NCBI GenBank assembly: GCA_018398765.1
Contig: JAHBMJ010002820.1
Coordinates: 45,521-95,508, forward strand
Source: Chromera velia
Taxonomy: Eukaryota > Sar > Chromeraceae
Length of the DNA stretch: 49,988 nucleotides
Direction: 5' to 3'
Shown here: positions 25,010 to 35,391 of the stretch, one piece after another
How positions within the stretch are numbered: position 1 is the stretch's first letter
Layout: each line of letters opens with the position of its first letter
Position numbers and translations under genes: made by a program
Notes under the pieces: generated by a model
Databases searched by the model: none
The model's input: only the letters and a program-made list of their open reading frames with translations
Told to the model about the DNA's origin: nothing

Positions 25010-26760
25010 GGTTGTTTCCTCTTGCTTCCGGCTGGCTTCTCTGATTTCGCCTGAAGAGAATGAATTCAAATGAAAAAGAACGAAAATCTCAGGGACGAAT
25101 CTTGAAGTGTTGCTTGTGCAAAAAGAAACCAGGGCTCGGTCTCTTTGCACGGGTGGACACTCCAACCAACACAATTGGTTGCAGCACGTCTTCAAGCTTC
25201 GGATTCTGCGCGCTGGCTCCAGAGTAAACACCCTCATTGTCTGTTTGGCGACAATTGGCGACACGTTAAATCCTTGCTGTGGCCAGATCATGCCGGGCCC
25301 AATTTTTGAAGCTTTTTTGGGGGGGACACACAAAATATTTCTTATAGACGGTGTCTTACGCGTACAGGGATTTCTCTCGTCAGAGACGCTGAGCGCCGCC
25401 GCATGTGACCCATGCGCCGCCGCACTACATACGCGCGGCTTTTTGAAGGCTTGGGGGGGCGGTTTTGAGACACCGTCTTACAAAATTTTTTTGTGCGTCC
25501 CCTTTGCGGGTATCGTTCATTATTAATGATATGGTTCGGAAAAGTACCTCGGCCTCGGCCCTCGGCCGTCTCCATATGTCTCCATTGACTCTTCTGGCAG
25601 GCAGTACGTGAGGATGACAGCGGATGACCTACAGGCACTGACCACGCGACTGGCCATGGTTAACGGAAACATATTAACAAGGAAAGCGAGAAAAAGAAGG
25701 CGATCGAAGTTCAAGGGCGTTACAGTGCACTGGGCGGGCGCATGGCGCCGATGATGGCGGGACGTGTAGAGAATTTGGTTTCCAAAAGGGGACAGTCATA
25801 CTGGAATATCGTGGTACTACAGCAAGGGACAAAGCACCTGACTTTGTGGATCTCTGAAAAGTGAACGCAATCGAACAATCCGCAGGAAGTGCGTGGCTGG
25901 AAGGGGGGGGGGAAACTTAGTTGAAGGTGACCGATGGCAAGGAGCAGACAGACCTAACTGAATGACTGCGAATGTCTGCATGACTGCTTCGAGGGTGGCT
26001 CTGCGGAAGCATGTGGCTCTCCGAGCTTGCACGCATCTGTCTCTCCCAGACTCTTCAAACAGGTCAGAAGCGCCGTTTAACGAGAAGGGCTTGAACAACA
26101 GGTGCGTGGGTGTTGACGACATGCGTGTGTCTGCCATGTACTATATGCAGTAGGATGGATATGCTGAACCAAAAGGCCTTGAGGAGATGGGACAAGGGAG
26201 GGAAATGAATCCATCTGTTTTCACTGACTCTAAAAGTGAGAGATCTTATTTATCTTCCTCTGACGCTTTCTCTCCTCTGTTTTTCCTACAGATCTGTCCT
26301 GTAATATTCTAGTATGATCTCTTTCCCCCCTTCTTCTTTCACCCTCTATTCCGCAAACTATGCCTCTAGCTTCCCCCAATGATCTCTTCTCTCTCTCTTA
26401 GCTTTCCTTCATGTCTCTCTCCCGTCTCTATACATGTCCTTCTCTAGTGCCCCTCGACGCCCCCAGAACCCTTCCCTGTCACCTCAATCCCCAATTTTTT
26501 ACCCTCCCCTAGCTGCCCTCTTCCCCCTCGTGCTCTTTTCCATCCCCTCCCTCTCCTCTCTTTTCATCTCCTCTCTCGTCTCTTTCATCCCGCCTGTCTT
26601 TCCCTCTTTTCCCCTCCCTCCTTCTCTTCGCTGCACTCCTCTCTCTCTAACTTTCTCTGTTCTCTGGCGGTCGCTTAGGTCCTCCTCTATTCACTTTTGG
26701 TTTAAACTTGTTCTTTGTTGGCCGCTAATATTCTTTAGCGCTGCCTGGCCGTCTCTGCAG
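25010..26760. other. Intergenic region upstream of the GSYPYTMP gene
   Basis: It should hold the promoter of the minus-strand gene starting at 25009. It contains the inverted-repeat element at 25319-25502 and a pyrimidine-rich stretch at about 26240-26650 in which no coding signal is visible. No exon was recognised. Confidence 0.5.
25319..25502. mobile_element. Short inverted-repeat element (MITE or foldback)
   Basis: The left arm (25319-25357: a G run, then ACACACAAAATATTT and GACGGTGTCT) is an imperfect inverted copy of the right arm (25466-25502: AGACACCGTC, then AAAATTTTTTTGTG and GTCCCC). In addition, TTTTTGAAG(G)CTT followed by a G run occurs in direct orientation at about 25303 and 25438. 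The interior is GC-rich and non-coding. No clear target-site duplication is seen. Confidence 0.6.
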
Positions 26761-27609
26761 GATCAACAAAGAAGGGAGTGGAGAAAGGAACGTTTAGAGT
26801 CGTCACTTCATGATTTGATGGACCCACTCCACCTGTGCCGGTGTGACTGTTGGACAACGCGACTGGATACTTCACCAATCGCTGCCTGTAAGTCCATCGG
26901 TGCATGTTCTCTTTCACTTTCAGAACAAACGATATCGCAAAAGCTTCGATCCTATCTGGCCAGTACCCGCTGATTTCCTCCCTGTTGGTGCTCTTCTTCC
27001 AATGCTTCTGTTCTTCCATAGTTATACCGTTTTTCTTCTTGCTTACTAGTCCTTGCTCGCGTGATTGCTTGTTTTGTTTTTGAGTTCATCCGTGTCTTAA
27101 TTTATTTACCCCCCCCCCCCCCCCCCNNNNNAAGTTTGTCTCGCCTCCTCTTTTTGCTCCCATGTTCTTCCTTTCGTCCTCTGTTTGTGGCATTTTCTCG
27201 TTCGTGCCTCTTGTCTGATCTGGCTGTCACGTCAGTGTATGTATGTGCGTGTTCTTTTCTCCTTTCCTTTCCTTTCCTTTTCTGACCTGCCAGAGAGTCC
27301 GCTCGCCCTCTGCTTTCTGATCTCCGGCCTCTTCTAGTGACATGCAATGCCTCGTGTGGAGTTCAACGGCTGTGACCAAGAGCATACAGGACACGTACAC
27401 GTGAGAGATTCTTCACACTCTGAGGTGACGGACAACGAAATTGCAAAAACGGGTGCGTGCGTGCGTGTGTGCGTGCGTGTTGTGTATGTGTGTGTGTGTG
27501 TTTGTGTATGTGTGTGTGTGTGAGTGACACTGTGTGTGTGTCTAGGTGCGTGAGAGAGAGAGAGAGGGGGTGGCCCTCGCTTCGTTCTTGGTTGATATGC
27601 GCCCCCTCG

Positions 27610-27652
<43 letters not shown>

Positions 27653-27706
27653 CTATCTATATGTGTGTGTGTGTGTGTATATGTGTGCGTGTGTGTGTAT
27701 GTGTGC

Positions 27707-27751
<45 letters not shown>

Positions 27752-27889
27752 TGTGTGTGTCTGTGTGTATGTTCAGTTGTGTGAGGTGTGATCGGTTTTG
27801 CGATATCTGTGCGTGGGAAGTGCAGCCAGAAGATCCTTTTCTGGTTTGCGAGTGCCCCCGCTGTAGACTGCAGACCGGTGCCTACAAGT
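26761..27889 (+). CDS. Cysteine-rich, zinc-finger-like protein, exon cluster (provisional)
   Basis: Candidate exons are 26761-26887 (open in one frame only, strong GTAAGT donor), 27338-27400 and 27777-27889. The last two agree in phase: the former ends SIQDTYT and runs straight into CVRCDRFCDICAWEV. The third exon encodes C-X2-C-X3-C-X2-C, 12 residues, then C-X-C-X2-C, a spacing typical of zinc-binding folds such as PHD or RING relatives, and ends at a consensus GTAAGT donor. The link from 26887 to 27338 does not agree in phase, so an exon is missing there or the first exon belongs elsewhere. TG repeats fill the intron immediately before the third exon. A decayed duplicate of that exon follows at 27921-27999. 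Confidence 0.4.
27127..27131. other. Assembly gap (5 N)
   Basis: Five undetermined bases after a run of C. Confidence 0.99.
27463..27776. repeat. (GT)n, (CT)n, (CTAT)n compound microsatellite
   Basis: GT-type repeats at 27463-27540, CT and CTAT at about 27608-27660, then GT to about 27768. It directly precedes the zinc-finger-like exon. Confidence 0.95.
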
Positions 27890-27920
27890 GTAAGTGTGTG
27901 TGTGTGTGTCTGTGTATGTG

Positions 27921-27999
27921 TTCAGTTGTGTGAGGTGTGATCGGTTTTGCGATATCTGCGCGTGAGGAGTGCAACCAGAAGATCCTTTTCTGGTTTGCG
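27921..27999 (+). pseudogene. Decayed tandem copy of the zinc-finger-like exon
   Basis: Nearly identical to 27772-27849, including the acceptor TTCAG and the CVRCDRFCDICA coding stretch. The next codon, TGG in the first copy, is TGA here (27963-27965), and the similarity ends before the second cysteine cluster, so there is no donor. TG repeats flank both copies and could have mediated the duplication. Confidence 0.7.
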
Positions 28000-28013
28000 T
28001 GTATGTGTGTATA

Positions 28014-28050
<37 letters not shown>

Positions 28051-28927
28051 ATGGATGAGTTGGTGGGTGTCTCTTTCTTATCTTGTGAAAGATGCTTGAC
28101 TCTTAGCTTTGAAGGTTGCATGGCTTCTCTTCTGGTACATTCGTTTCTTCTTTTTCACGCGCTTTCATTTTTCAAAGGAGTGTTTGCCATCGAATATCGA
28201 TTCAAAGAGACAATAAATGTCATGGTGCCGTTCTGAGACAGAGGCTCGATCCGATCAAGATAGGCCCGCCTGACGACCCCCTCGTTCGGTCAACCAAGCT
28301 TGACTTGCCTGACTTTTGCTTTGCGTGGATGGCTTTGTTTCTTTGTGTTTGTCTGAATGTGTTAAGTTTGCAATTCGATAGCATTCAACCTCCCGTCGTG
28401 AACATGAAGATGTGCTGCTTCACCTGATGTAGCGTTTTTGCGCCCGTTTATGTTTTCCATAAGTGCGAAAAGACGTGCCCCTTCTGAATCTGGAATTTGC
28501 TTGCCTCAAAATGAATGGAGTCTCCGGACAGAAGTTGGGCCTTAGGACAGAGCTGCCTGTATGCTGGTGCGCACCGGACAGCTCTGGTACGTAACGAACG
28601 CTCTATTGCAGCTGGCGCTCAGTGAAAAAAGACGGTGTCGCGGAAACACGCCTCCGGGAGGTGTTACGAGCTCGTCAAGTAGCTGGCGGAAGGGTTGAAA
28701 CACAGGCAGACATGCAAAGCGTGTCTGCTCTGTGGTTACACAAAGAAACAGACGTCACGCAGGCATAGCGAAGCACCAAGTGTTCCGTACAGCCTCCGGG
28801 TTTGCGTCCGGGACTTTGGAGGGGGCTGCAAGTAGCTCTGATGGTAGCCTTTGAGTGCTCTTCACTAGCCTCCGGGTGGAGGTGCGGAGCTTCGGGGGTG
28901 GATGGACCAAGGGTGGCAGGCAGTGGT
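28000..28927. other. Unassigned region upstream of the retrotransposon
   Basis: Contains a (GT)n at about 28005-28050. No exon of the preceding gene and no other feature was recognised; a short terminal exon could be hidden here. Confidence 0.45.
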
Positions 28928-29246
28928 TGTGAGGGGCGTGCCCAGGGCGGAGACATCGGGCTGTACATGTGGCGGCGCGAGAGGTGGTGCCGGGGCGTGA
29001 GCGCGCATAGTATAGGTACCGGGACCAGCTCGGAGACGGCTTGCCGCCAGGCCACGAGCGCGCGCGATCATATCGATTTTAGTGAAGGCTGCTATGGGAC
29101 GAGGCCAAATAAATGCAGTTAATGGTTCGAGCAGCCTGGTGTATGAAGTGATCAACAGATAGTTTGACTGGCTAGATTGAACACTGACGCTTCTAGGTCA
29201 AACGTACCTTCGGACCACCATATAGCATTGTACTGTTCATCTTACA
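28928..29246 (+). repeat. 5' LTR
   Basis: Begins TGTGAGGGG and ends CTTACA. It contains a TATA-like CATAGTATAGG and a polyadenylation-type AATAAA at 29108-29113. It is about 319 bases and aligns along its length with 35068-35391. Confidence 0.9.
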
Positions 29247-29248
29247 GT

Positions 29249-29262
29249 TGGCAGTCAGAGCC
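29249..29262 (+). promoter_or_regulatory. Candidate primer-binding site
   Basis: TGGCAGTCAGAGCC starts two bases after the 5' LTR. The TGG start fits the CCA end of a tRNA primer; the matching tRNA was not identified. Confidence 0.5.
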
Positions 29263-29430
29263 TCTTTCCAGCCTCAGATAAGGGTGGAGAAAAAAGTTTT
29301 CAAGTGTCGCTTCAGACTGAGAATTGCTCTTCCTTCCTTCGGCTCGATAAGCTAATGGAAAGGTGCGTAGAATGTTGGGGCTCCGGGCATTCCAGAAGTG
29401 TTTGGGGCCCTTAAAACATTGTCCAATTCG

Positions 29431-30715
29431 ATGCGCATCGTTCAGGAAACGCAGGCCTTGCAGGGTCAACAATTGACTTTGCAGGGACAGGCTTTAGAGG
29501 CACAAGGATAGGCTATTCAAGCTGTCCAATCAAGCCTTTCTCTATCGTCCCAGGTTTCCCCTCCGATCCTTCAGAGCTCGCCTGCTGGTGCGAGGACTGA
29601 CACTGGTCCCGGTCACTGCGCGAGCAAGGTTGTGGAGCTTCCCGCCAAGCTGGTGTTCTCTGGCAAGAGGGAGGAGCTTCAGAGATGGCTAAATGACGTA
29701 GAAGACTTCTTTGAGCTGAACGAGGTGAGGGAATCGAAGAAAATGAAGATGGCAAAAGGCCGGCTACCGGCCTATTTGAAGGAATGGTATGAAAAGTTCG
29801 AGGAGGAGTATGGAGTATTCTCAAACTAGGAGTCGCTAAAGACTGAACTCACGGAGAGACTGAAGGTAACCATGGAGAGGAGTATCGCTCGGACAAAGCT
29901 TCAGGCACTTCATATCACTGGGTTAACTTGTTAATCATTATGACATCATTATAGTGACTATAAAATCTTCATAATCATTATGGGTGGTCTTATAAAAAAA
30001 ATGAGAATTTAAAGGAGTTTTACAGCCAAAAAGATTCATCTTTATGAGACAAATCAACTCATTTAAACCGTTTTTTGAGAAAGTGATTTTTTGGTGAGAA
30101 ATCGGCTTCCAAAGTTAGGTAACCCCCCATAATCATTATGAAATTGAGAGTCACTATGAAAATTCATAATTATTATGGAAGTACCCCTTTGAGTTAACCC
30201 ACTGATGTAAAGCCTTAGGGGTGGAGAAGTACAACGAGGCCTTCTTTCAGTTGGTGGGCCAGCTTTCCCACCTGTGGAAGGAAAACGTTGTCAAGGACTA
30301 CATCAAGGGACTGCCGAACTCCATCGCCCTCGACGTTGCGAAGGTGAAGATACACACGCTGTTAGAGACATAGAAGGAGGCAACCGAGATCGAAGCCTTC
30401 CTCTCCTCCCAAACGAAAGGTAGCGGACACCGAAATTTCCGTCTGCGCGTTCCCGAGAGTGGAGGGGTGAGCGGTTAACGTAACCAGCCGCTTGTCTCTG
30501 AGGAACGGCCCATCCCTATAGATTTGTGTGGCGTCCGTTCGCTCCCACCACCACTCATGCCGGACGAGAGAGCCCATTGCATCTGGGAAGGACGGTGCTT
30601 CCGTTGCCGCCTGTTTGGTCATAGTGCCAACAGATGCCCAGGGCCACAGGGCTGGGCAAATTATAGCAACTCCCGTGCAGACTCGTGGAGATGGGGGCAA
30701 CGAGGAGAAAAGTAG
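29431..30715 (+). pseudogene. gag: Gag, broken, with CCHC zinc knuckle
   Basis: An ATG at 29431 opens a Gln-rich N terminus, followed by a helical capsid-like region (KREELQRWLNDVEDFFEL, and after the MITE KYNEAFFQLVGQLSHLW) and a nucleocapsid knuckle C-X2-C-X4-H-X4-C at 30596-30637 (CFRCRLFGHSANRC). In-frame stops are TAG at 29509 and 29827, a TAG in LLET-stop-KEATEIEAF near 30371, and a TAA near 30475. The MITE at 29916-30204 splits the gene, and the downstream part is in a different frame from the upstream part. Gag forms the virus-like particle, and the knuckle binds the RNA. Confidence 0.8.
29916..30204. mobile_element. MITE inserted in gag
   Basis: A sharply AT-rich 289-base block interrupts gag. 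Its ends, CACTGGGTTAACT and AGTTAACCCACTG, form 13-base terminal inverted repeats with one mismatch. Internal CATAATCATTATG motifs are also inverted. The flanking dinucleotide AT occurs on both sides and may be the target duplication. There is no coding capacity, so it depends on a transposase elsewhere. Confidence 0.8.
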
Positions 30716-31062
30716 TGGGCACGCGATGGTAATCCCTAGCAGGGTTCCTCCTTCCAGGCGTAGCAGAGGGGGGGACACAGAGACTCGGGCCCTCAGGGCA
30801 GAGGGCGTGGTGGTTGTGGAAAGCGTGGAGGTGGCCGTAATGGTGGACGATCTGGAGTCTAGACGATCTACGGGGGTTATGAAGAGGGAGAAGTGCCCCC
30901 GACACGTGGTCAGTGTGGCAGTGTACAGAAATATATGGGGATCCCCAAGAGTTTGACATTCCTATCGAACACATAAACACGTGTGATACAGAGTCGAATT
31001 CCACTCTCGATTTGTTCTCTGATTTGGACTTTCGTCCAGGGTTGTTTGTATACTCTGGCTGA

Positions 31063-31365
31063 GTGGCAGGTATGCCTGTAAGAGTTTTGGTTGACTCCGG
31101 AGCGGATGATATTTATCTAGATCGCAGATTTGTCCGTGCCCACCGCATCCATGTGTGCAGACTGAGACGACCAACTCCGGTACATGGGACGCTGAAAGCT
31201 TCAAAGAAGGCGATCAAAACGCGAACGGTTCGGGAGTGTGCGCCCTCTGTGCCGGTCAGCATCCAAGGGTACCAAGAGACAATAGGTGCCATGCTGGCCA
31301 ATCTGGAGGAATATGATTTAATTTTGGGAACAAAGTGGGGGCGTGAGTATGAGCCAGAGTTATAG
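31063..31365 (+). pseudogene. Retrotransposon aspartic protease domain
   Basis: VLVDSGADDIYLDRRFV carries the D-S/T-G-A active-site triplet of retropepsins, and ILGTKWGREY resembles the C-terminal I-L-G helix motif. The frame ends at a TAG (31363-31365), beyond which similar-looking sequence continues. The domain would cleave the Gag-Pol polyprotein and is active as a dimer. Confidence 0.75.
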
Positions 31366-31611
31366 TGGTCGTCTCAAAGTCTGCGTTTTTGGTTCAAGGG
31401 GAAATTGATTTACTGGGTGCCTGATGCAGAGCTTGAAGAGGAGGAGGAATTTTCAGATTGTTCCCCTCTTCTCTCTTCTGTGCAGGCATGCCGAGCAATC
31501 CGGAAGGGGGCGATCTGCCACATTCTGCGGTTGTAGACAAGATCCTCTCCCAGTGAGTTCGGTGCATGTTGGGTTCAAGGGCTTCATAAAATACATGAGG
31601 GGGAAAAGAAT

Positions 31612-33219
31612 GTGGAGATGAAGGAAAAAGGAAAGGGGGGTAGTAAGACAGTGAATGACTTTCTTTCTTTGCTTCCGGCTGACCATCCTATTTTCTTTTC
31701 ACCTGATTTGAGTGAGATGCGTGAGTTTCTTCAAAAACCGTCCATACCTGTCGACATGAAAAGAATTGTGGTAGAGAATGCCACTCTTTTTCCTGACTCT
31801 CTTTCAGGATTACCTCCGTCTCGGGGCGAGGGGCTGGATTTCAAAATCGATTTGGAACCCGGCCACCCACCTCCAGCTCGCCCACCTTACCGTCTTTCTC
31901 TTGGTGAGTTGCATAAGCTGAGAAAGCAAGTGGATACATATTTCAAACAGGAATTCATTCGCCCATCATGCTCTCTGTATGCAGCTCCAGTGTTGTTTGT
32001 ACAGAAGAAAGACGGAAGCATGAGGATGTGTTGTGATTACACAGGACTGAACAGAATGACAATCAAAGACAAACACCCACTCCCTCACCTACAAGACCTC
32101 ATTGATGGGCTGCATGGGACCAAATTCTTCACTGCACTTGATCTCAAACAGTAGTACCATCAAATAAGAGTAAGAGAGGGAGACATCCAGAAAACAGTAT
32201 TCACGACACGGTATGGAAATTTTGAGTGGTTGGTTGTCTCTTTTGGGTTGATAAACGCTCCACTGGCAGCAATAAGACTCATTCAGTATGTATTGCGTGA
32301 GTGTTTGGATCGATACGTGTCGGTTTTTATTAACGATATTTTGATTTATTTGCAGACAAGAGAAGAGCATATAAGGCATGTGTCTCGGGTTTTGTTTTTA
32401 TTGAGATAAGCAAAATTGTTCGCAAAGCTTTCGAAATGTCATTTTTGTCAAAGAGAGGTTGTTTTTCTTAGATTGAAGGTTTCAGAAAAAAGAGTGAGGC
32501 CAGAGAGAAGTAAAATAGAGGAAATTGAGAACTGGCCTGTACTAAAGAGCACGAGTGAATTACATTCTTTTCTTGGCTTGGCGTCATGGGTGAGAAGATT
32601 TATTTTCGAGTTCAGTAAGAAGGCTGCTCCGATGTATTGCTTACTAAAAAAAAAAGTGAAGATTGAATGGAAAAAGGAGCAGCAAGCAAGCTTCGAGACA
32701 GTGAAGGAAGCCGTGAAGAAAGTGACGGAATTGTTTGTTCCCGAACCCACCCGCCCGTTTGAGGTCTTTGCAGATGCCTGCGAAAAGACCTCAACGCTCG
32801 CGGTGGCGTTGATGCAGAAGGACCCACAGGTCAGAATTTTACGTCCGTGTGCCTTCATATCAAGAACGATGAGCCCCGCAGAGAAGAACTATCATATTAA
32901 AGACAAAGAATTTTTGGCATGTGTGTTTACTGTAAAGATTTGGCGTCCATATATCTCTTGTACTACTCAAGTGTGAAGCGATCATGAATCTTTGAAAACG
33001 ATTACGTCGACTGCTGACCGGATGCAAATGTCTCCGCGCATGCGTCGTTGGGTGATGTTGTTTGATCAAATTGGAATCGTTCCTCGCTATGTGCCGGGAT
33101 CGAAAAATCAGGTGGCGGATGCATTGAGTAGAAAGCCAGTGAGAGAGACAGAGGCAAATAGAGAGACAGAGGAGAAGAGAGAGATAGAGGCAAACATGCA
33201 GAGAGACAGAAGAGAATAG
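31612..33219 (+). pseudogene. pol: Reverse transcriptase and RNase H, with stops
   Basis: One frame runs through TAG 32152-32154, TAA 32407-32409 and TGA 32974-32976. RT motifs in order: APVLFVQKKDGSMRMCCDY, NRMTIKDKHPLPHL, FFTALDLKQ (first catalytic Asp), YHQIRVREGD, SFGLINAPL (usually PFGLTNAP) and FINDILIY at 32326-32349, where the canonical second Asp is Asn. The connection domain has LYAKLSKC-like FAKLSKCHF and LHSFLGLASWVRRFI. RNase H shows FEVFADACEKT, MSPAEKNYHIKDKEFLACV, SDHESLKT and VPGSKNQVADALSRKP. These enzymes would copy the RNA into cDNA and remove the template. The 3' end enters purine-rich low-complexity sequence where the frame is lost. Confidence 0.88.
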
Positions 33220-34330
33220 AGAAATAGAGAAGAAAAGAAAGACAGAGGAGGAAAGAGAAAACGTTGAGGAAAAGAGTGAAGAAGAAGAAGAAGAAGAAGA
33301 CAGAGAGAAAAGAATTCTGGCGGGAATAGAAATGAGAGTGGACGTGGATGAAGAGTTCCTGAGAGAGATAAAGAGAGGATACAAGAAGGAAACATTCTTT
33401 CAGGAACTGTGTGAGGTGCTTAAGCATCCAGAAGAGCCAGTGCCTCGACACTTGAGAATAAGAATTCAATCATTCACTTTCATGGATGGCCTCCTGTATT
33501 TCAAAAATCGTCTGGCCATCCCTACTGATATATTGCAGAGACAGATCATCTCAGAGCACCACGACACCGTATTGGGTGGACACCTAGGGCCAGAAAAGAC
33601 TTTCTTGAAGGTGAACAGCAAGTTTTACTGGCCTAACATGTACCGCTCAGTAAAGAAATACGTGGCCTGCTGTAATGTATGTGAGAGAGCAAAGCATTCA
33701 ACACAGAAAAAACCAGGTTTGCTGAATCCGCTGCCTATTCCTGAATTTTATACGAGAGTCTTTCTCTCGACTTCCTGTTTGGTCTGCCGAGGACATTGTA
33801 TTGGGGAAAGATTGTGGATGGAATTCTGTCTGTGGTTGACCGTCTGTTAAAAGATGCATTTTTCATTCCAGTGTCGGAGGAGATCACAGGAGAAGAAACT
33901 GCATCTGTTGTGTTTGAAAGAGTGGTGTGTTCTGTTGGCATGTTTCGGTCGCTCGTCTCTGATCGTGATCTGGCGAGATTTACAGAAGCTGTGGAATTCA
34001 AAAATGAAAATGAGTTCCTCTCAACACCTACAGACAGGCGGACAGACAGAGAGAGACAATAGGACGATCAGGGAGATGTTGCGATGTTTCGTGATGGACC
34101 ATCAGGAAGATTGGGCCGAGGCTTTGCCTGCATATAATTTTGCCTACAGAGACAGTGTTCATCCTGTAACTGGTCTCTCACCTTACAGATTCACGCATGG
34201 GTTTGATTCAATTCGTTTGCCTGCAGTGCCAGTCAGGGGAAGCTCGCTGTCGCCTTCTGCAGCGGACTTCGTCGCAAAGCACAAGGCAGAGATCGCCTAG
34301 GCGAAGGAATTGTTGGAGCGGACCAGAGAG
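33220..34330 (+). pseudogene. Integrase, frameshifted
   Basis: The zinc-binding H2C2 domain is at about 33557-33690 (HHDTVLGGHLGPEKTF, then YVACCNVCERAK). A frameshift near 33765 leads to the core: SLDFLFGLP (first catalytic Asp), VVDRLLKDAFFIPV, SLVSDRDLARFTE (second Asp). A second frameshift near 34020 leads to GGQTERDNRTIREMLR (catalytic Glu) and DWAEALPAYNFAYRDSVH. All DDE catalytic positions are therefore recognisable but lie in different frames. A TAG interrupts AEIA/AKELLERT near 34300. The family inserts the linear cDNA, consistent with the short target duplication seen. Confidence 0.88.
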
Positions 34331-34810
34331 ACAGCAGCCCGCTATTTTGATCGACACCGCAAGGAATTGGAAGTTGGTCCTGGAGATTAGGTTTTGGTGC
34401 ACAGAGAGTTCTTTGAACAAAAAAAGAGACCGGAAGGATAAAAAAGAAAGTTGGAGCCAATTTAGTTTGGTCCCTTCGAGGTACTAGAGAGAATGGTGAC
34501 AAGAGGAGTGTATGAGCTTATCTTCCCGGCAGGTGTGTGCATTTACCCTGTAGTGAATGTAAGCTATTTGAAGAAGTATGTTAGAGAGCCGGGAGATCCT
34601 CCACCTGTAGTTAGACTCCCTAGATTTGAATGACCGGAATATGAAATAGAGGAGATGTTGGAATGGAGAAAAATCCGTGGAAAGTCGCATTATTTGGTGA
34701 GATGGAAGGGATTCAGAAAGGAAGATGCCTCATAGGAACCGGCAGAAAATCTTTCACGTGTAAAAGAAGCAATTGCCAACTTCAAGAGAAGAAGAATGCA
34801 AAGGAAGTGA
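34331..34810 (+). pseudogene. Integrase C-terminal region with chromodomain
   Basis: After a GPFEVLER motif typical of the integrase C terminus there is a chromodomain at about 34634-34800: EYEIEEMLEWRKIRGKSHY, LVRWKGF, then EPAENL. The conserved Trp before EPAENL is replaced by TAG (TGG to TAG). Further TAG and TGA codons occur upstream. Chromodomains bind methylated histone H3 and in chromoviruses steer integration to heterochromatin. The final stop is TGA 34808-34810. Confidence 0.88.
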
Positions 34811-35067
34811 GGCCTGGGAGTGGATAGGCATATGTGAGGGATGAGTTAGAGAAGGAGTTAGTAGAAAAGTTAGTGAGCTTCAAGGTGAGAGACAAATTAA
34901 GTAGGCGTGGACAAGCTGGACAAAGGAGGTGGTGCTGGGCAGGTGACTGGTTGGATCTGGTCGGTCGTGGCATACCAACATCTATGCATGTTTTTCAACT
35001 GATTGATGCAGGCCTGAGTACTCAGTCAAGGAACTGAGCGTGGACGTCAGTTTGGCGGACGGGCATG

Positions 35068-35391
35068 TATGAGGGGTGTGCCCAAGGCTAAGACGTCGGG
35101 CTGTACATGTGGCGGCTCGAGAGGTGCTGCCGGGGCGTGAGCGTGCATAGTATAGGTACCAGGACCGGCTTGGAGACGGCTTGCCACCGGGCCACGAGCG
35201 CATGCGATCATATCAATTTTAATGAACTCAAGGCTGCTATGGGACGAGGCCAAATAAATGCAGTTAATGGTTCGAGCAGCCTGGTGCATGAAGTGATCAA
35301 CAGACTGTTTGACTGGCTAGATTGAACACTGACGCTTCTAGGTCAGACGTACCTTCGGACTACCATATAACATTGTACTGTTCATCTTACA
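35068..35391 (+). repeat. 3' LTR
   Basis: Begins TATGAGGGG (the TG end mutated to TA) and ends CTTACA. AATAAA is at 35253-35258. It carries a 5-base insertion relative to the 5' LTR. No clear polypurine tract adjoins it; purine-rich sequence lies near 34780-34815. Confidence 0.9.

Larger units (their letters stand above)
28928..35391 (+). mobile_element. Ty3/gypsy chromovirus-type LTR retrotransposon, degenerate
   Basis: Two direct LTRs (28928-29246 and 35068-35391) enclose, in order, gag with a zinc knuckle, aspartic protease, reverse transcriptase, RNase H, integrase and a C-terminal chromodomain. That order and the chromodomain place it among chromoviruses of the Ty3/gypsy family. Flanking 5-mers GTGGT (28923-28927) and GTGGC (35392-35396) look like a target-site duplication with one change. 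The open reading frames are broken by about a dozen stops and several frameshifts, and a MITE sits in gag, so the copy cannot be autonomous. The LTRs have diverged, mainly by transitions, suggesting an old insertion. Confidence 0.93.

Noticed and set aside
29118-29134. tRNA B-box-like GGTTCGAGC in both LTRs
   Set aside because: No matching A box or cloverleaf; it is part of the LTR sequence.
29431-34810. Reassigned TAG codon (TAG = Gln) as an explanation for the stops
   Set aside because: The elements also contain TAA and TGA stops and frameshifts, one TAG replaces a conserved Trp, and the host models need no readthrough.
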